Assembly: GCA_963728545.1 (NCBI GenBank)
Contig: CAVSKO010000002.1
Coordinates: 3,596,001 to 3,660,000, forward strand
Direction: 5' to 3'
From: DASUNP01 sp963728545
Lineage (GTDB): Bacteria; Acidobacteriota; Blastocatellia; UBA7656
DNA: 64,000 nt
The notes under the pieces were generated by a model that worked only from the letters and a program-made list of their open reading frames with translations, did no database searches and was not told the DNA's origin. Below, one piece after another: positions 26,750 to 35,561 of this stretch. The translations under genes and the position numbers were made by a program. The first letter of the stretch is position 1; each line of letters begins with the position of its first letter.

Positions 26750-26854
26750 TCATGGATTTTCCTTGTTGATTTCGGGCGTGACCGCGACGGCTCTCAAGAG
26801 ATCTGTCTTGCTTGTAGTTCTTCGCTTAGAGTTGGCATTCTCAAGCCTTTGCAT
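26750..26854 (-). CDS. Possible small protein between XRE regulator and RuvC-like gene
   Basis: A 34-codon frame starting MQRLENANSKRRTTSK and ending ...INKENP, whose stop shares ATGA with the RuvC-like start. It overlaps the 3' end of the XRE gene by a few codons. Translational coupling is plausible; no family recognised. It could be spurious. Confidence 0.3.
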   Translation of the reverse strand: MQRLENANSKRRTTSKTDLLRAVAVTPEINKENP

Positions 26855-27104
26855 CAAGTCCCTTGCGCGCTTTGCGGTTCTCTTTCTCAACCTGCTGATA
26901 TACTCCTGCAAACAACTCTGCCACAGGCACGCCAAATACCGCCTCATACATTAATGCTGTCCTGAGGGGAGGCAGGTGTTGCCGGTTTTCATACCGAGAA
27001 ACCTTTCTTCTGGTTTTGCAGCCCAAAAGGTAGGCCATCTCAGTTTGGGTAAGGCTGTATCGTCTCCTGTGCGTTCGAAGATAGTGTGGCAGTTTAGAGG
27101 CCAT
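26841..27104 (-). CDS. XRE-family HTH regulator
   Basis: 87 residues. HTH_3 domain in residues 6-62: LRTHRRRYSLTQTEMAYLLGCKTRRKVSRYENRQHLPPLRTALMYEAVFGVPVAELF, a Cro/CI-type helix-turn-helix followed by the dimerisation helix. Basic tail KENRKARKGLDAKA. Upstream of the RuvC-like gene on the same strand, so it may regulate or be co-transcribed with it. Confidence 0.85.
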   Translation of the reverse strand: MASKLPHYLRTHRRRYSLTQTEMAYLLGCKTRRKVSRYENRQHLPPLRTALMYEAVFGVPVAELFAGVYQQVEKENRKARKGLDAKA

Positions 27105-27341
27105 AGGAATCGGTGTGTAAAAGGACAGATGGTATAGGCCATCACTCTATCAGAGGTATGAATGAGTCAAAGAGGGGGAAAGGTGCCAGAAGTGTCTCCT
27201 CAAAAGATAATACAGGAGCGGCTAAGCCCCTTCCACAGACGCATCATATTTAAGCCTATCACTTCTTTGTAAACTGCTGATAAAGAAATGCTCACAGAAA
27301 AGTAAAGACTCTTTGAACATCATTCACGCAGCATGAGAACT

Positions 27342-27671
27342 TTAGGATACTTTGTTACTTTTCCTTTTTGGTGGACTTTGTTTTCGCCTCACGCCTTCTG
27401 ATTTTGGGGAAGACGGTACAGTCGCAGGCAAATCAAGCTCATCATCGATCAATACATCAACCCATACACCAGCCGCCCGTGCGTATTGCAAGAGAATCGG
27501 CAGTTGCGGCTCGCGGGTGCCCCGCTCAAAAGCAGAAATCGCGTTCTGAGATATGAGCCCTGCAAGGCCCAGGTGCTTAACCATCCCGTTTTGGGAAAAG
27601 CCAAGGCTATGACGTATCTGAAGCAATTTCTCTGCAAGGCGCTTCGGCCTAAAGCGAGGAACTTGTCCCAT
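27342..27671 (-). CDS. XRE-family HTH regulator
   Basis: 109 residues. HTH at residues 10-70: RLAEKLLQIRHSLGFSQNGMVKHLGLAGLISQNAISAFERGTREPQLPILLQYARAAGV. C-terminal 30 residues are Pro/Lys/Ser-rich and likely disordered. Excellent SD (AGGAGG) before ATG at 27671. A perfect 20-bp palindrome about 50 bp upstream is a candidate autoregulatory operator. Confidence 0.87.
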   Translation of the reverse strand: MGQVPRFRPKRLAEKLLQIRHSLGFSQNGMVKHLGLAGLISQNAISAFERGTREPQLPILLQYARAAGVWVDVLIDDELDLPATVPSSPKSEGVRRKQSPPKRKSNKVS

Positions 27672-27719
27672 CAGGATATACCTCCTGTGGGAAAGTTCGA
27701 TGTAAGAATCTGCTTGCGG

Positions 27720-27739
27720 CTAACTCTAATTAGAGTTAG
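27720..27739. promoter_or_regulatory. Perfect 20-bp palindromic operator
   Basis: CTAACTCTAATTAGAGTTAG reads identically on both strands. It lies 49 bp upstream of the XRE start, next to TATAGC on the plus strand; the likely binding site of the adjacent regulator. Confidence 0.6.
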
Positions 27740-29450
27740 TATAGCCTCGCGCTCTGGAATCGCCCGGAGACTTTGAGTTCTATTCTCCGACGCGACCCGC
27801 ATATGCCCTTACGGTGAGATCACTATGCGCATACGGTTGCAAGCGAACGTTGAGATTTATTTGGCTTCCAGTGGTATCAAAGAGCTTCGTGGGCTTTATG
27901 GTACTACAGCAGCAACAGACAGGGCTACTCTCAACAACGGAGCAGGACACTCAACAGGCCATCTCTATGGAGGTATAGGTATGAGGAGACATCATTTGCC
28001 CGCTCAGGGGCTACTCTGCGCAGTTTATTGTTTGTTCCTTTCAACAATTGTCCTGAATGTAGGATGCAGCAGCAGCGCGCTGTCAAGGGAAACAGCACTG
28101 GACCTACTCAAGAAGAGCCCTGACGAGGTTCTTGGATTATCACCAACCACTCTAAAAATAAAGACCAGCTTTAACCTGATGGATGTAGTGGCAAACAAGG
28201 GGGAGGTTGAGAGAACTGCCCCGTTGGATTGGAGTTCATTTCCTAAGGGCAGCATGCTGGACGTAAAGCTTGCTCAGATGATGGAGAAAGAGGGCATTTT
28301 GGAGCTTACTTACATACAAAACACAAAATGGTACGGCCCGTTACTTGATCTGAGATACGATCCAATCCCAGGCCCTGAGGTACAGCTAAGTAGAACCGCA
28401 AAAGTTCTTTGACAACAGTATGATCAAGTCATCTACCATCAATCTTAGATTGGAAGGAGCGATGACTTACATTGACCTCAACGGCAAAGAACGAATGATC
28501 CTGGAACAGATCATCTCGTCATCCTCTGATGCCCGCCAAGTTTTGCGGGCCTACACTTTACTCTGGCTTGATGAGGGCTACTCAGTTGATGAGGTTGCCC
28601 AACAATTGCAGGTCTCCCGCCAGAGCATTTACAACTGGGCGAGCCGATTCCAGCAGCGCTCCGATGTTGAACTGAGCAATCGCCTGGCTGATGCCGCACG
28701 CTCGGGCCGACCCTGCACAGCTAAGGGAATCATTGATTCGCTCATCGCCCAGATCATTGACCTTGACCCGCGCCAACTCGGCTATCGTTCAACGGTATGG
28801 ACCGCTCCACTGCTGGTCAGCTATCTCAGCCATCAGCACCGGATTGAGGTTTCAACCGACAGCGTCGCCCGTGCCGTGGCACGCCTGCGCATCAAGTGGA
28901 AACGCCCTCGTCATCATCTGGCCATGCGCTCACCGACTTGGCGACAAGCCAAAGGGGGCTAAAACGTGGGCTTTTTGCCAAGTCGCGAACCGTTATCGTG
29001 ATGCTGGATGAGACGATCGTTTGTGAAACGCCGCCGCTGTATAGTTGTTACTGCCGAATCGGCAAACAAGCCAGCGTGCCGATCACGGGCAATCGCGGCA
29101 AACGCATTCTGCACGGGGCGATCAACATCAAGAGCGGTGATGTGGTGTTGTTGATCACCAAAGAATGGGATGAAGTGACGCACCAATTTTTTCTGGAGAT
29201 GCTGCGTCGGCACTGGCGTGGCTGGCACATGGTGGTGTTTGAGGATCGCGGCTCTCCGCATACCGCTGAAGAGAGTCAGGAGGTGGCGAAGGAATTGGGG
29301 ATCGAAATCCGCTTGTTGCCACGGGCCACGCCGGAATTGAATGCGATGGATCATCTCTGGCGACACGTCAAGAGATGGGGATTGGGGAATCGGCCAACGC
29401 AAACAATAGATCAGTCAGCCGACGCCGCGTGTCAATATGTTCTTGAAATG

Positions 29451-30914
29451 GTAAGTGTTCAGACTTCGGTTCTCAGACGAGAATCCGAGGTGAGCGTTGG
29501 GCGCAGCAACCGGCTGTTGACAAAGGTTGTAGACTTCAACTGTGAATGTGGATCTGGAAAACGCGAATCGTGACGAATTGAAAGAATTCGTCTTACAACT
29601 CCTGATCCGTTTGCAAACCTTGGAAGAACGTAACAAAGAGTTGGAAGCCGAAAATGAGCGACTGCGTCAGCAATCAGCTAATAACAATCCCCCTTCCTTT
29701 GTAAAAGCCAATCGCCGGGAACGTGAGAAGAAGCCGCGCAAGAAACGCAACAAAGGATACGCTCGGCCACTCGATAAAGTCACCCGACGAGTCCATCATG
29801 CCTTTGAGCAATGTGCGCTATGTAATATCGCTTTAAGTGGTGGACGGGTTGGCACTGTGCGCCGAGTCATCGAGTTGCCACCAACCTCAGTAGAGGTGGT
29901 AGAACATATAGTAGTCGAGAGGACTTGCCCGCAGTGCCACCAAAGCTGGGCACCCGAAGTTGACTTCTCAGCAATGGTAGTTGGAAAGCAACGCTTCGGC
30001 ATATCTGTACAAAGCGAAGTGACGGTCTTGCGTGAGCAGTGCCGTTTGCCTTTCAGAGTCATTCAAGATTACCTCAGACGACGATGGGCATTAGCTTTAA
30101 GCACGGGCGAGTTGGTGGGACTGGTTCGTGGAGTGGCAGAACGAGGGAAATCAGATTACGAAGCATTAGGCAATAAAATACGTGGCTCTCCTGTAGTAAA
30201 CGGAGATGAGACAGGGTGGCGAGAGGACGGGCGAAACGGATACTTATGGAGTTTCTCAACACCTTCGGTGAGATATTTCCTCTATCGAAAGACGCGCTCT
30301 CAAACAGTAGTCAAAGAGGTGCTGGGCGAGGAGTTCGATGGCGTTCTGGTGACGGATTTCTATGCTGGCTACAACGTACACAAGGGGGCACACCAGCGAT
30401 GCTGGACTCACTTGTTGCGCGATGTGCGAGAGTTGAAGCGGGAGCACGAAAAGGATGAAAGTGTGCAGTGGTGGGCACAAGCAGTGAAAGATGTATATGA
30501 TCGGGCAAAGGCATATAAGGGACCGAACCGGCGACTAGGACCAGTAGATCAGAAAGCAGAGCGGGTGAAAGCACAGCGCAAGTATGAGCAAGAATTGCTT
30601 GCGTTGTGCAAGCCGCACTTGAAGAAGAAGCAAGCAATGAGCAGGCTTTGTGAGAGGATAGAGCGATTCCTGCCAGAATTGTTTATGTTCATGACCGACC
30701 CGCGAGTGCCGGCAGATAACAACGCAGCGGAACGAAGTCTGCGAGAACCAGTAGTGAGTCGCAAGATAAGCGGAGGCACACGATCCGCAAAGGGGAGTGA
30801 AACCAAGAGCATATTGGCATCACTATTTGGGACGTGGCGATTGCTGGAACTCGATCTTTATGAATCCTGCCGGAAGATTTTGACCGCACAAAAATCGGTA
30901 GTCTGAACACTTAC
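29451..30914 (+). mobile_element. IS66-family element, type a (complete)
   Basis: 1,464 bp, ends GTAAGTGTTCAGAC, duplication TTGAAATG (29443-29450, 30915-30922). Its first 221 bp match the fragment at 1-221. Confidence 0.95.
29542..30906 (+). CDS. IS66-family transposase (TnpC type)
   Basis: 454 residues: leucine-rich coiled coil (LLIRLQTLEERNKELEAENERLRQ), zinc-ribbon-like CALCN...CPQCHQSW, DDE core GSPVVNGDETGWREDGRNGY, VLVTDFYAGYN, ADNNAAERSLREPVVSRKISGGTRS, and the intact C-terminus TKSILASLFGTWRLLELDLYESC. Start GTG 29542. No tnpA/tnpB genes, as in single-gene IS66 relatives. Confidence 0.94.
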   Translation: MNVDLENANRDELKEFVLQLLIRLQTLEERNKELEAENERLRQQSANNNPPSFVKANRREREKKPRKKRNKGYARPLDKVTRRVHHAFEQCALCNIALSGGRVGTVRRVIELPPTSVEVVEHIVVERTCPQCHQSWAPEVDFSAMVVGKQRFGISVQSEVTVLREQCRLPFRVIQDYLRRRWALALSTGELVGLVRGVAERGKSDYEALGNKIRGSPVVNGDETGWREDGRNGYLWSFSTPSVRYFLYRKTRSQTVVKEVLGEEFDGVLVTDFYAGYNVHKGAHQRCWTHLLRDVRELKREHEKDESVQWWAQAVKDVYDRAKAYKGPNRRLGPVDQKAERVKAQRKYEQELLALCKPHLKKKQAMSRLCERIERFLPELFMFMTDPRVPADNNAAERSLREPVVSRKISGGTRSAKGSETKSILASLFGTWRLLELDLYESCRKILTAQKSVV

Positions 30915-31022
30915 TTGAAATGAGTCCACGCGAGCGGCTGCGGAAAGCCGGAGTTTTCTCAGAGAACTTCTGGCTCGCCAAATGAGTTAGTTGTCAAAGA
31001 ACTTTTGCGGACCTACTTAGTA

Positions 31023-32206
31023 CACTGGAAACTAAATAATCTGGGGTTTTGGACATCTCCTATACCTATGCAAAAAGAACACGTGAAACTGAGCCAAATC
31101 GACCAAGATTTTTTGACTTCGCTACTTGCCAAAGGGCAAACCTCTGTCAGAGTTTTCAAACGCGCTACCGCGCTGCTGGAACTCCATCGCGGTAAGACGC
31201 TATCGGCTGTGGCAAACTCCTTGCAGGTTTCTTCCTTCACTGTTGCCACCTGGCGCGATAACTATCTCGCCAACCGTTTATCGGCCCTACACGACAAACC
31301 GCGTTCCGGCAGGCCCATTGAAATTGATGGCTCACAGCGCGCCAAGCTCACCGCCTTAGCTTGCTCTTCGCCTCCCGAAGGACGCGCTCGATGGACGCTG
31401 CGGCTGCTTGCTGACAAAGCTGTTGAACTCCGTTATTGTGATCATCTGTCGCATACGGCGGCCAAGCAGATTCTAAAAAAAATGACTTGCGACCGCATCT
31501 GAAAAAGAGCTGGTGTATTGGCGTTATGGATTCCAACTTTATCGCTCGCATGGAACAGATTCTCCATCTCTACGCGTTGCCCAAGGATGCGCTCTACCCG
31601 CTCGTTTGTTTCGATGAACGCCCGTGTTTCTTGATTGGCGAGACGGTTGGAGGACTAGAGATGAAAGCCGGCCAAGTCGCTCGCCAGCATTATGCTTATG
31701 AGAAAAACGGTTCGTGCGCCTTGCTGATGGCGATTGAGCCGCACAGTGCCAAGCGGCTGGCGCAAGTCCACGACCGACGCACGAAGCGCGAATACGCGCT
31801 GTTTATGAAAGAGTTGGCCGCCCGCTACCCGAAAGCGAAAAAGATTCGGGTCATTCAAGATAATCTCAACACACATTCAACGAGTTCGTTTTATGAGACG
31901 TTCTGTGCTGAGGAAGCATTCGCTTTATCGCAGAGGTTCGAGTTTTACTACACGCCAAAGTCAGCGAGTTGGCTCAATATGATCGAGATCGAGTTTTCGG
32001 CGCTTGCGAAGCAATGCCTGAATCGTCGGATCGCGACGCGGGAACTACTGGCACAAGAAGTCATGGCGATTGTCAAAGAGCGAGAAGAGAAAGCCATCAA
32101 GATAGATTGGCAGTTCTCTATCGAGTCAGCGCGAAGCAAATTGAATCGGCATTATCAGCAAGTCAATAGCGATAATGCAAAATATCAACAAACTTAATTT
32201 CCAATG
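31023..32206 (+). mobile_element. IS630-family element, type b
   Basis: 1,184 bp, ends CA(C/T)TGGAAA(C/T)TAA, with TA duplicated (31021-31022, 32207-32208). It entered the lipoprotein gene first; the type-a element then used the CTAG that abuts it. Confidence 0.88.
31068..32197 (+). CDS. IS630-family transposase, frameshifted on a run of A
   Basis: Frame A (31068-31502): helix-turn-helix KTLSAVANSLQVSSFTVATWRDNYL and RSGRPIEIDGSQRAKLTALA. Frame B to 32197: YPLVCFDERPCFLIGE, IRVIQDNLNTHSTSSFYETF, YTPKSASWLNMIEIEFSALAKQCLN (DDE core). At the joint the run CTA AAA AAA AT permits a -1 slip giving ...QILKKNDLRPHLKKSW, the expected continuous sequence. Probably a programmed frameshift. Confidence 0.88.
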
Positions 32207-32420
32207 TACTTAGTTCCAGTCCTGTTGGTGGTGGCGTCGTGATGATGCACATGACAAGAATTGGAGGCAATAGATTCGAATTCCGATATGAGTTTCCTCC
32301 GCTGACACCACAAAGGCCCGTACAGGTTTATTTATTTTCTGCTACAAAGATCGGTGTTCTAAGGGTTAATCGCCTTGAATGAAATACAATTCAAAGTAGA
32401 ATGTCAGCGTTTCAACCGGC

Positions 32421-32513
32421 GTCTAACAAGCGCGTTGACCGAAGCGCGGTAACGAGGTGTCGTATGCATCGGCCAATCGCTCACACCGCGCTCGGTCACG
32501 CGAGTCGTTAGGC
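32421..32513 (+). repeat. attC site (forward)
   Basis: Cores GTCTAAC and GTTAGGC; stem GAAGCGCGGT/ACCGCGCTCGG. Same sequence as 52,610-52,702 and 56,986-57,078. Closes the lipoprotein cassette. Confidence 0.92.
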
Positions 32514-32676
32514 GGCAGCGTGTTGGGTAACTTGTAATACCTTAATGAATAAAGTTCGGGCTTTCTTTTGAGCTACATCATTGACATTCTTCGGTGTATA
32601 CTTTTCGTTCGCGTCGGCTGAATTATTGCGTTATGCTCTACATCGCTCTTGAAACCAATAATGAGGAGACACACAA

Positions 32677-32868
32677 ATGAGTAACATTGACTGCGGAAAA
32701 ATCCGAGGCATCTATCAGCGCATCGTAAGTCTCGCTGATGAGATTGCAAAGGCCCTCGATGAAGCTGGGGTAGCACAGAGCCAGGGCTCATACGTTGACA
32801 GTAGGTGCGAACAAATCAAAAAGCTTGCTCATGATATGGAGGTCGCGGCTGGATGTTCTACGCCGTAA
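32677..32868 (+). CDS. Small helical protein of unknown function
   Basis: 63 residues (MSNIDCGKIRGIYQRIVSLADEIAKALDEAG...), predicted all-helical with two Cys. SD AATGAGGAG precedes the ATG. Sole gene of a cassette whose ends GTTAGGCGGC (32,507) and GCCGCCTAAC (33,026) match. No family recognised. The following 150 bp up to the next attC contain no gene. Confidence 0.6.
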   Translation: MSNIDCGKIRGIYQRIVSLADEIAKALDEAGVAQSQGSYVDSRCEQIKKLAHDMEVAAGCSTP

Positions 32869-33019
32869 CCCTATAGTTCGCCTAAACATTCAATGGAGGT
32901 ATGCTGCGTAGGGCAAGGAGTAGCGGGGTTTAGTGTACGGCTCATTAAGCCTTAAGCTGCTGGTCGTGCCTCAGACCCCCGTTTGGAACAAGCGAAGGTG
33001 ACAAGTACTGCAAACCGCC

Positions 33020-33111
33020 GCCTAACGGCTCGCATCAGCGGGGCCGCGAACGGCACTTGCTGAACGATGGGAAATTAGCTTCGCGGCCTCCGTTGCATGC
33101 GTTTGTTAGAC
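33020..33111 (-). repeat. attC site in flipped orientation
   Basis: Stem arms read in reverse (CGGCTCGCATCAGCGGGG first), although the cassettes on both sides are forward and have matched ends. Cores GCCTAAC and GTTAGAC remain in place. Confidence 0.85.
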
Positions 33112-33169
33112 CGCCTTGCGGCATACCAGTGCTGCTTGAGATTGATGAGGGAGGGCGAGTATGAGAACC

Positions 33170-33710
33170 GCATACGGATGAGGACTACTACCTATTCCAA
33201 GACGCCCTTCGGGGACTCATAGCCGGTGACTTCTCGCGTCTTGAGCCACTGTTTAACGACGACTCGCCTGCTGACGGCCACCGCTGTCAGATCATCCGAT
33301 GGTACGAGGAGGGATTGTTTGCAGATGCACCGGCAGCGCTTCACGAGGCATTGACTTGTGCTTGCTTCCTGGGCCTCACCGGCGTTGCAGAGTATCTGCT
33401 GGCGCAGGGCGTTGATCTGTCGGCGGGAACCGGTACAGGGCTAGACGGCTTCCACTGGGCTGCGAATCGCGGGCAACTGGGAACCGTTATACTGCTCATC
33501 GGCAGCAAGGTGCCGCTGGAGGCGCGTAGCATGTACGGGGGCACGGTTCTGGGTACGGCTGTCTGGTCCGCAATCAACGAGCCGAGGGGGGAACAAGTCC
33601 GAATCATTGAGGAGTTGATCAAGGCCGGGGCACATCTCGATGAGGTAGGCTATCCGACCGGGAACGAGCGGGTTGACGAAGTGCTTAAGGCTCATAAGGA
33701 GAGATCGTGA
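33170..33710 (+). CDS. Ankyrin-repeat protein, start uncertain
   Basis: Open frame from about 33,170 with residues DEDYYLFQDALRGLIAGDFSRLEPLF... and a recognisable ankyrin stack (ALTCACFLGLTGVAEYLLAQGVDLSAG, GFHWAANRGQLGTVILLIGSKVPLEA, EQVRIIEELIKAGAHLDEVG). No ATG lies in frame before the repeats; TTG at 33315 is the first usual start, but it would cut the first repeat. An upstream stop or indel near 33,165 may have removed the start. Cassette ends GTTAGACCGCC/GGCGGTCTAAC match. Function unknown; ankyrin stacks bind proteins. Confidence 0.65.
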
Positions 33711-33759
33711 GCAGGGTTGGGTTTGAATCCCTATTCGGGCCCAGACACAGTTGGCGGCG

Positions 33760-33850
33760 GTCTAACAAGCGCATTCAGTGGAGCGCGCGAGGCAAATATC
33801 ACGTGCTTTAACAATGCCGCTCGCGCGCCCACTGATGCGATGCGTTAGAC
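33760..33850 (+). repeat. attC site (forward)
   Basis: Cores GTCTAAC and GTTAGAC; stem AGCGCGCGAG/CTCGCGCGCC. Closes the ankyrin cassette. Confidence 0.92.
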
Positions 33851-33925
33851 CCTTGCAGTTCAAAGTGTAGTACAGCCATTACTTTGCCGATGAAATTGTG
33901 TATATTTACTCTTGGAGATTGAATT

Positions 33926-34168
33926 ATGAAAGTAATCACGGCTGAGGAAGCCCAAGATACGTTGCAGAAACTTTTGGAAGAAACATCCACTTCCCATGAG
34001 CCTATTCAGATCACAAGTGAGTCCTCCAATGGAGTGCTTATCTCAGAAGAAGATTGGCGCTCAATACAAGAAACTTTGTATCTATTGTCTATTCCTGGAA
34101 TGCGTGAATCCATACGAGAAGGAATGAATACTCCAATTGAGGAATGCTCTAAGGAGTTGAATTGGTGA
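33926..34168 (+). CDS. yefM: YefM/Phd-type antitoxin
   Basis: 80 residues. N-terminal DNA-binding domain MKVITAEEAQDTLQKLLEETSTSHEPIQITSESSNGVLISEEDWRSIQETLYLLS is the Phd/YefM fold; the C-terminal acidic tail (GMNTPIEECSKELNW) would wrap the toxin. Overlaps the toxin start by 7 nt. Matches the axe-txe / yefM-yoeB arrangement and is expected to repress its own operon with the toxin. Confidence 0.9.
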   Translation: MKVITAEEAQDTLQKLLEETSTSHEPIQITSESSNGVLISEEDWRSIQETLYLLSIPGMRESIREGMNTPIEECSKELNW

Positions 34169-34428
34169 GTTGGCAGTTGGTATTCACGAAACAGGCACAA
34201 AAGGATGCCAAGAAACTAGCCGCTGCTGGATTAAAGAGTAAAGCAGAAGACTTGTTAAAGATTCTAGCTCAGAACCCTTTTCAGACCCCACCTTTTTACG
34301 AAAAGCTAGTAGGCGATCTATCAGGGGCGTATTCGCGCAGGATCAATATTCAGCATCGTCTTGTTTATCAGGTTTACGAAGGTGAAAGGGTAGTAAAAGT
34401 TATCAGGATGTGGACTCATTACGAATAA
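34162..34428 (+). CDS. yoeB: YoeB/Txe-type ribosome-dependent mRNA interferase
   Basis: 88 residues, RelE fold. KQAQKDAKKLAAAGLKSKAEDLLKILAQNPFQTPPFYEKLVGDLSGAYSRRINIQHRLVYQV contains the conserved Glu and the Arg of RRI..HRLVY; the C-terminus WTHYE carries the catalytic His-Tyr. Complete and normal length. Cassette ends GTTAGACCC/GGGTCTAAC match. Confidence 0.93.
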   Translation: MVSWQLVFTKQAQKDAKKLAAAGLKSKAEDLLKILAQNPFQTPPFYEKLVGDLSGAYSRRINIQHRLVYQVYEGERVVKVIRMWTHYE

Positions 34429-34461
34429 ACACAAAAGAGAATGCTTGGAAATCGGAGACGG

Positions 34462-34553
34462 GTCTAACAACCGCATGCAGCGGAGGCCGCGAAGTGAGTT
34501 TCTCATCGTTCCACGAGTGCGGCTCGCGGCCCCGCTGATGCGAACCGTTAGAC
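34462..34553 (+). repeat. attC site (forward)
   Basis: Cores GTCTAAC and GTTAGAC. Closes yefM-yoeB. Confidence 0.92.
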
Positions 34554-34602
34554 CCTTGCGGTTACAAAGTGCTATGCTTCATCGGCCCAAAGTGGAGACG
34601 AT

Positions 34603-35381
34603 ATGAAAAACATATTCACACTTCTGCTATTAATTCTGCTGCTTTCAGGATGTTCATCCAAAAGTAAATCTCCTGAGGAAGCGCCAAAGAATTGGGCCAA
34701 ATGAATATTCAGTACAATGAAGCTGCGTTTATCGATAGCGCCAAGAATGGAGATATTGTTGCTCTAAACTTGTTTCTTAGTGCTGGCATGGATCCCAATG
34801 CAAGGGACTCTCTTGGCCGTTTGGCTTACGAATTCGTATCTAAATCGGTAAATGCCAATATCGAATTTAAAGAGGCGCTTAATCAGCAGATTAAAAGTGA
34901 CAGATCACGCGGTACTACAGCATTGATGGCAGCCATTGTCATGGGGCGGTCTGAGGTTGTAAAAGCATTATTGAATAAAGGGGTAGACTTGAATGTGGAA
35001 GATCGAATTGATATGACTGCTTTGAGTTATGCTGTTTGGAAGCATGACACAGAACTTACAAAGACTTTATTACAAGCTGGTGCGAACCCAAATGCGGGGA
35101 AAGAACCTAACGTCATTATGCTTGCCGTAATGGAAGGCAACGAGGATATTGTCAGAGCCATTGTTGAAGCTGGAGGAGATGTTAATTCTAGATACCCGAA
35201 AGGGCATACATTGTTAATGCTTGCGACGGATGATCAACTTACGAATACAGTTAAGCTGCTACTGGATAAGGGGGTGGATGTGAACAGTAGTAATATGGAG
35301 GGAAAGACGGCGCTAAAGATTGCTACTGAAAAGGGCTTCACTGACATAGTCGATGTTCTCAAACAAGCCGGAGCTAAATAA
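34603..35381 (+). pseudogene. Ankyrin-repeat lipoprotein with frameshift after the signal peptide
   Basis: Frame 1 (34603-34704) encodes MKNIFTLLLLILLLSGCSSKSK, a lipoprotein signal with lipobox LLSGC, then stops after ...APKNWAK. Frame 2 (to 35381) encodes 229 residues of ankyrin repeats: DIVALNLFLSAGMDPNARDSLG, TALMAAIVMGRSEVVKALLNKGVDLNVED, TALSYAVWKHDTELTKTLLQAGANPNAG, and two more. Dropping one A near 34,690 would join them (…APKKLGQMNIQ…). Either a real inactivating indel or a sequencing slip. Intact, it would be a periplasm-facing protein-binding lipoprotein. Confidence 0.75.
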
Positions 35382-35404
35382 GATGCCCTTTCTAGCCAAG
35401 ACGG

Positions 35405-35496
35405 GTCTAACAAACGCGTGCACCGGAGCGCGCGAAACAAGTTTCGCTTGCTCCTTGCTGTAAGGCTCGCGCGCCCGGTGACGCGCAGCGTTATAC
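35405..35496 (+). repeat. attC site (forward)
   Basis: Cores GTCTAAC and GTTATAC; stem GAGCGCGCGA/CTCGCGCGCC. Closes the ankyrin lipoprotein cassette. Confidence 0.9.
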
Positions 35497-35561
35497 GCGG
35501 AGAAACCTATGCCTATGCATCTTCTCTAGTGTAAAGTAGCGGATGTAGATGGAGGAATGAT

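Larger units (their letters stand above)
25035..26753 (-). pseudogene. RuvC/RNase-H-fold resolvase-like protein split by ISAs1
   Basis: Fragments 26753-26470 and 25251-25035 rejoin into a 166-residue frame once the IS and one ACCTGATA are removed (junction ...LSKGIRSKRVSRSV...). RNase-H-fold features: RVLAIAPCKRGFGFAVLEG (first strand; the usual Asp appears as Ala-Pro-Cys here), DVMVIEDYQDKD (acidic second motif) and MSIFDAVAIALAFWG (C-terminal acidic helix). This resembles RuvC-like Holliday-junction resolvases, but the first catalytic Asp seems absent, so activity is uncertain. The start overlaps a 34-codon frame upstream (ATGA). Confidence 0.7.
28462..30985 (+). pseudogene. IS630 transposase interrupted by IS66
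   Basis: Frame A 28462-28962 and frame B from 28896 match the copy at 15,719-16,770. Frame B is interrupted after ...QYVLEM by IS66 and resumes at 30923 (SPRERLRKAGVFSENFWLAK), ending at 30985. The element cannot supply its own transposase here. Confidence 0.9.
28389..31017 (+). mobile_element. IS630-family element, type a, copy 2, carrying a nested IS66
   Basis: Inserted in CTAG with TA duplicated (28387-28388, 31018-31019). Subtracting the IS66 and its 8-bp duplication leaves 1,157 bp, as in copy 1. Confidence 0.92.
27981..32382 (+). pseudogene. Lipoprotein gene split by two adjacent IS630 elements (and a nested IS66)
   Basis: Pieces 27981-28388, 31020-31022 and 32209-32382 rejoin exactly into 194 residues. 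The start ATG has GGAGGT 7 nt upstream. The signal peptide ends in a lipobox (LCAVYCLFLSTIVLNVGCSSS). The mature part has LDLLKKSPDEVLGLSPTTLKIKTSFNL and, after the insertions, GGGVVMMHMTRIGGNRFEFRYEFPPLTPQ...KIGVLRVNRLE. Closed by the forward attC at 32,421, so it is a cassette gene. No named family. Broken, but without other mutations. Confidence 0.78.
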
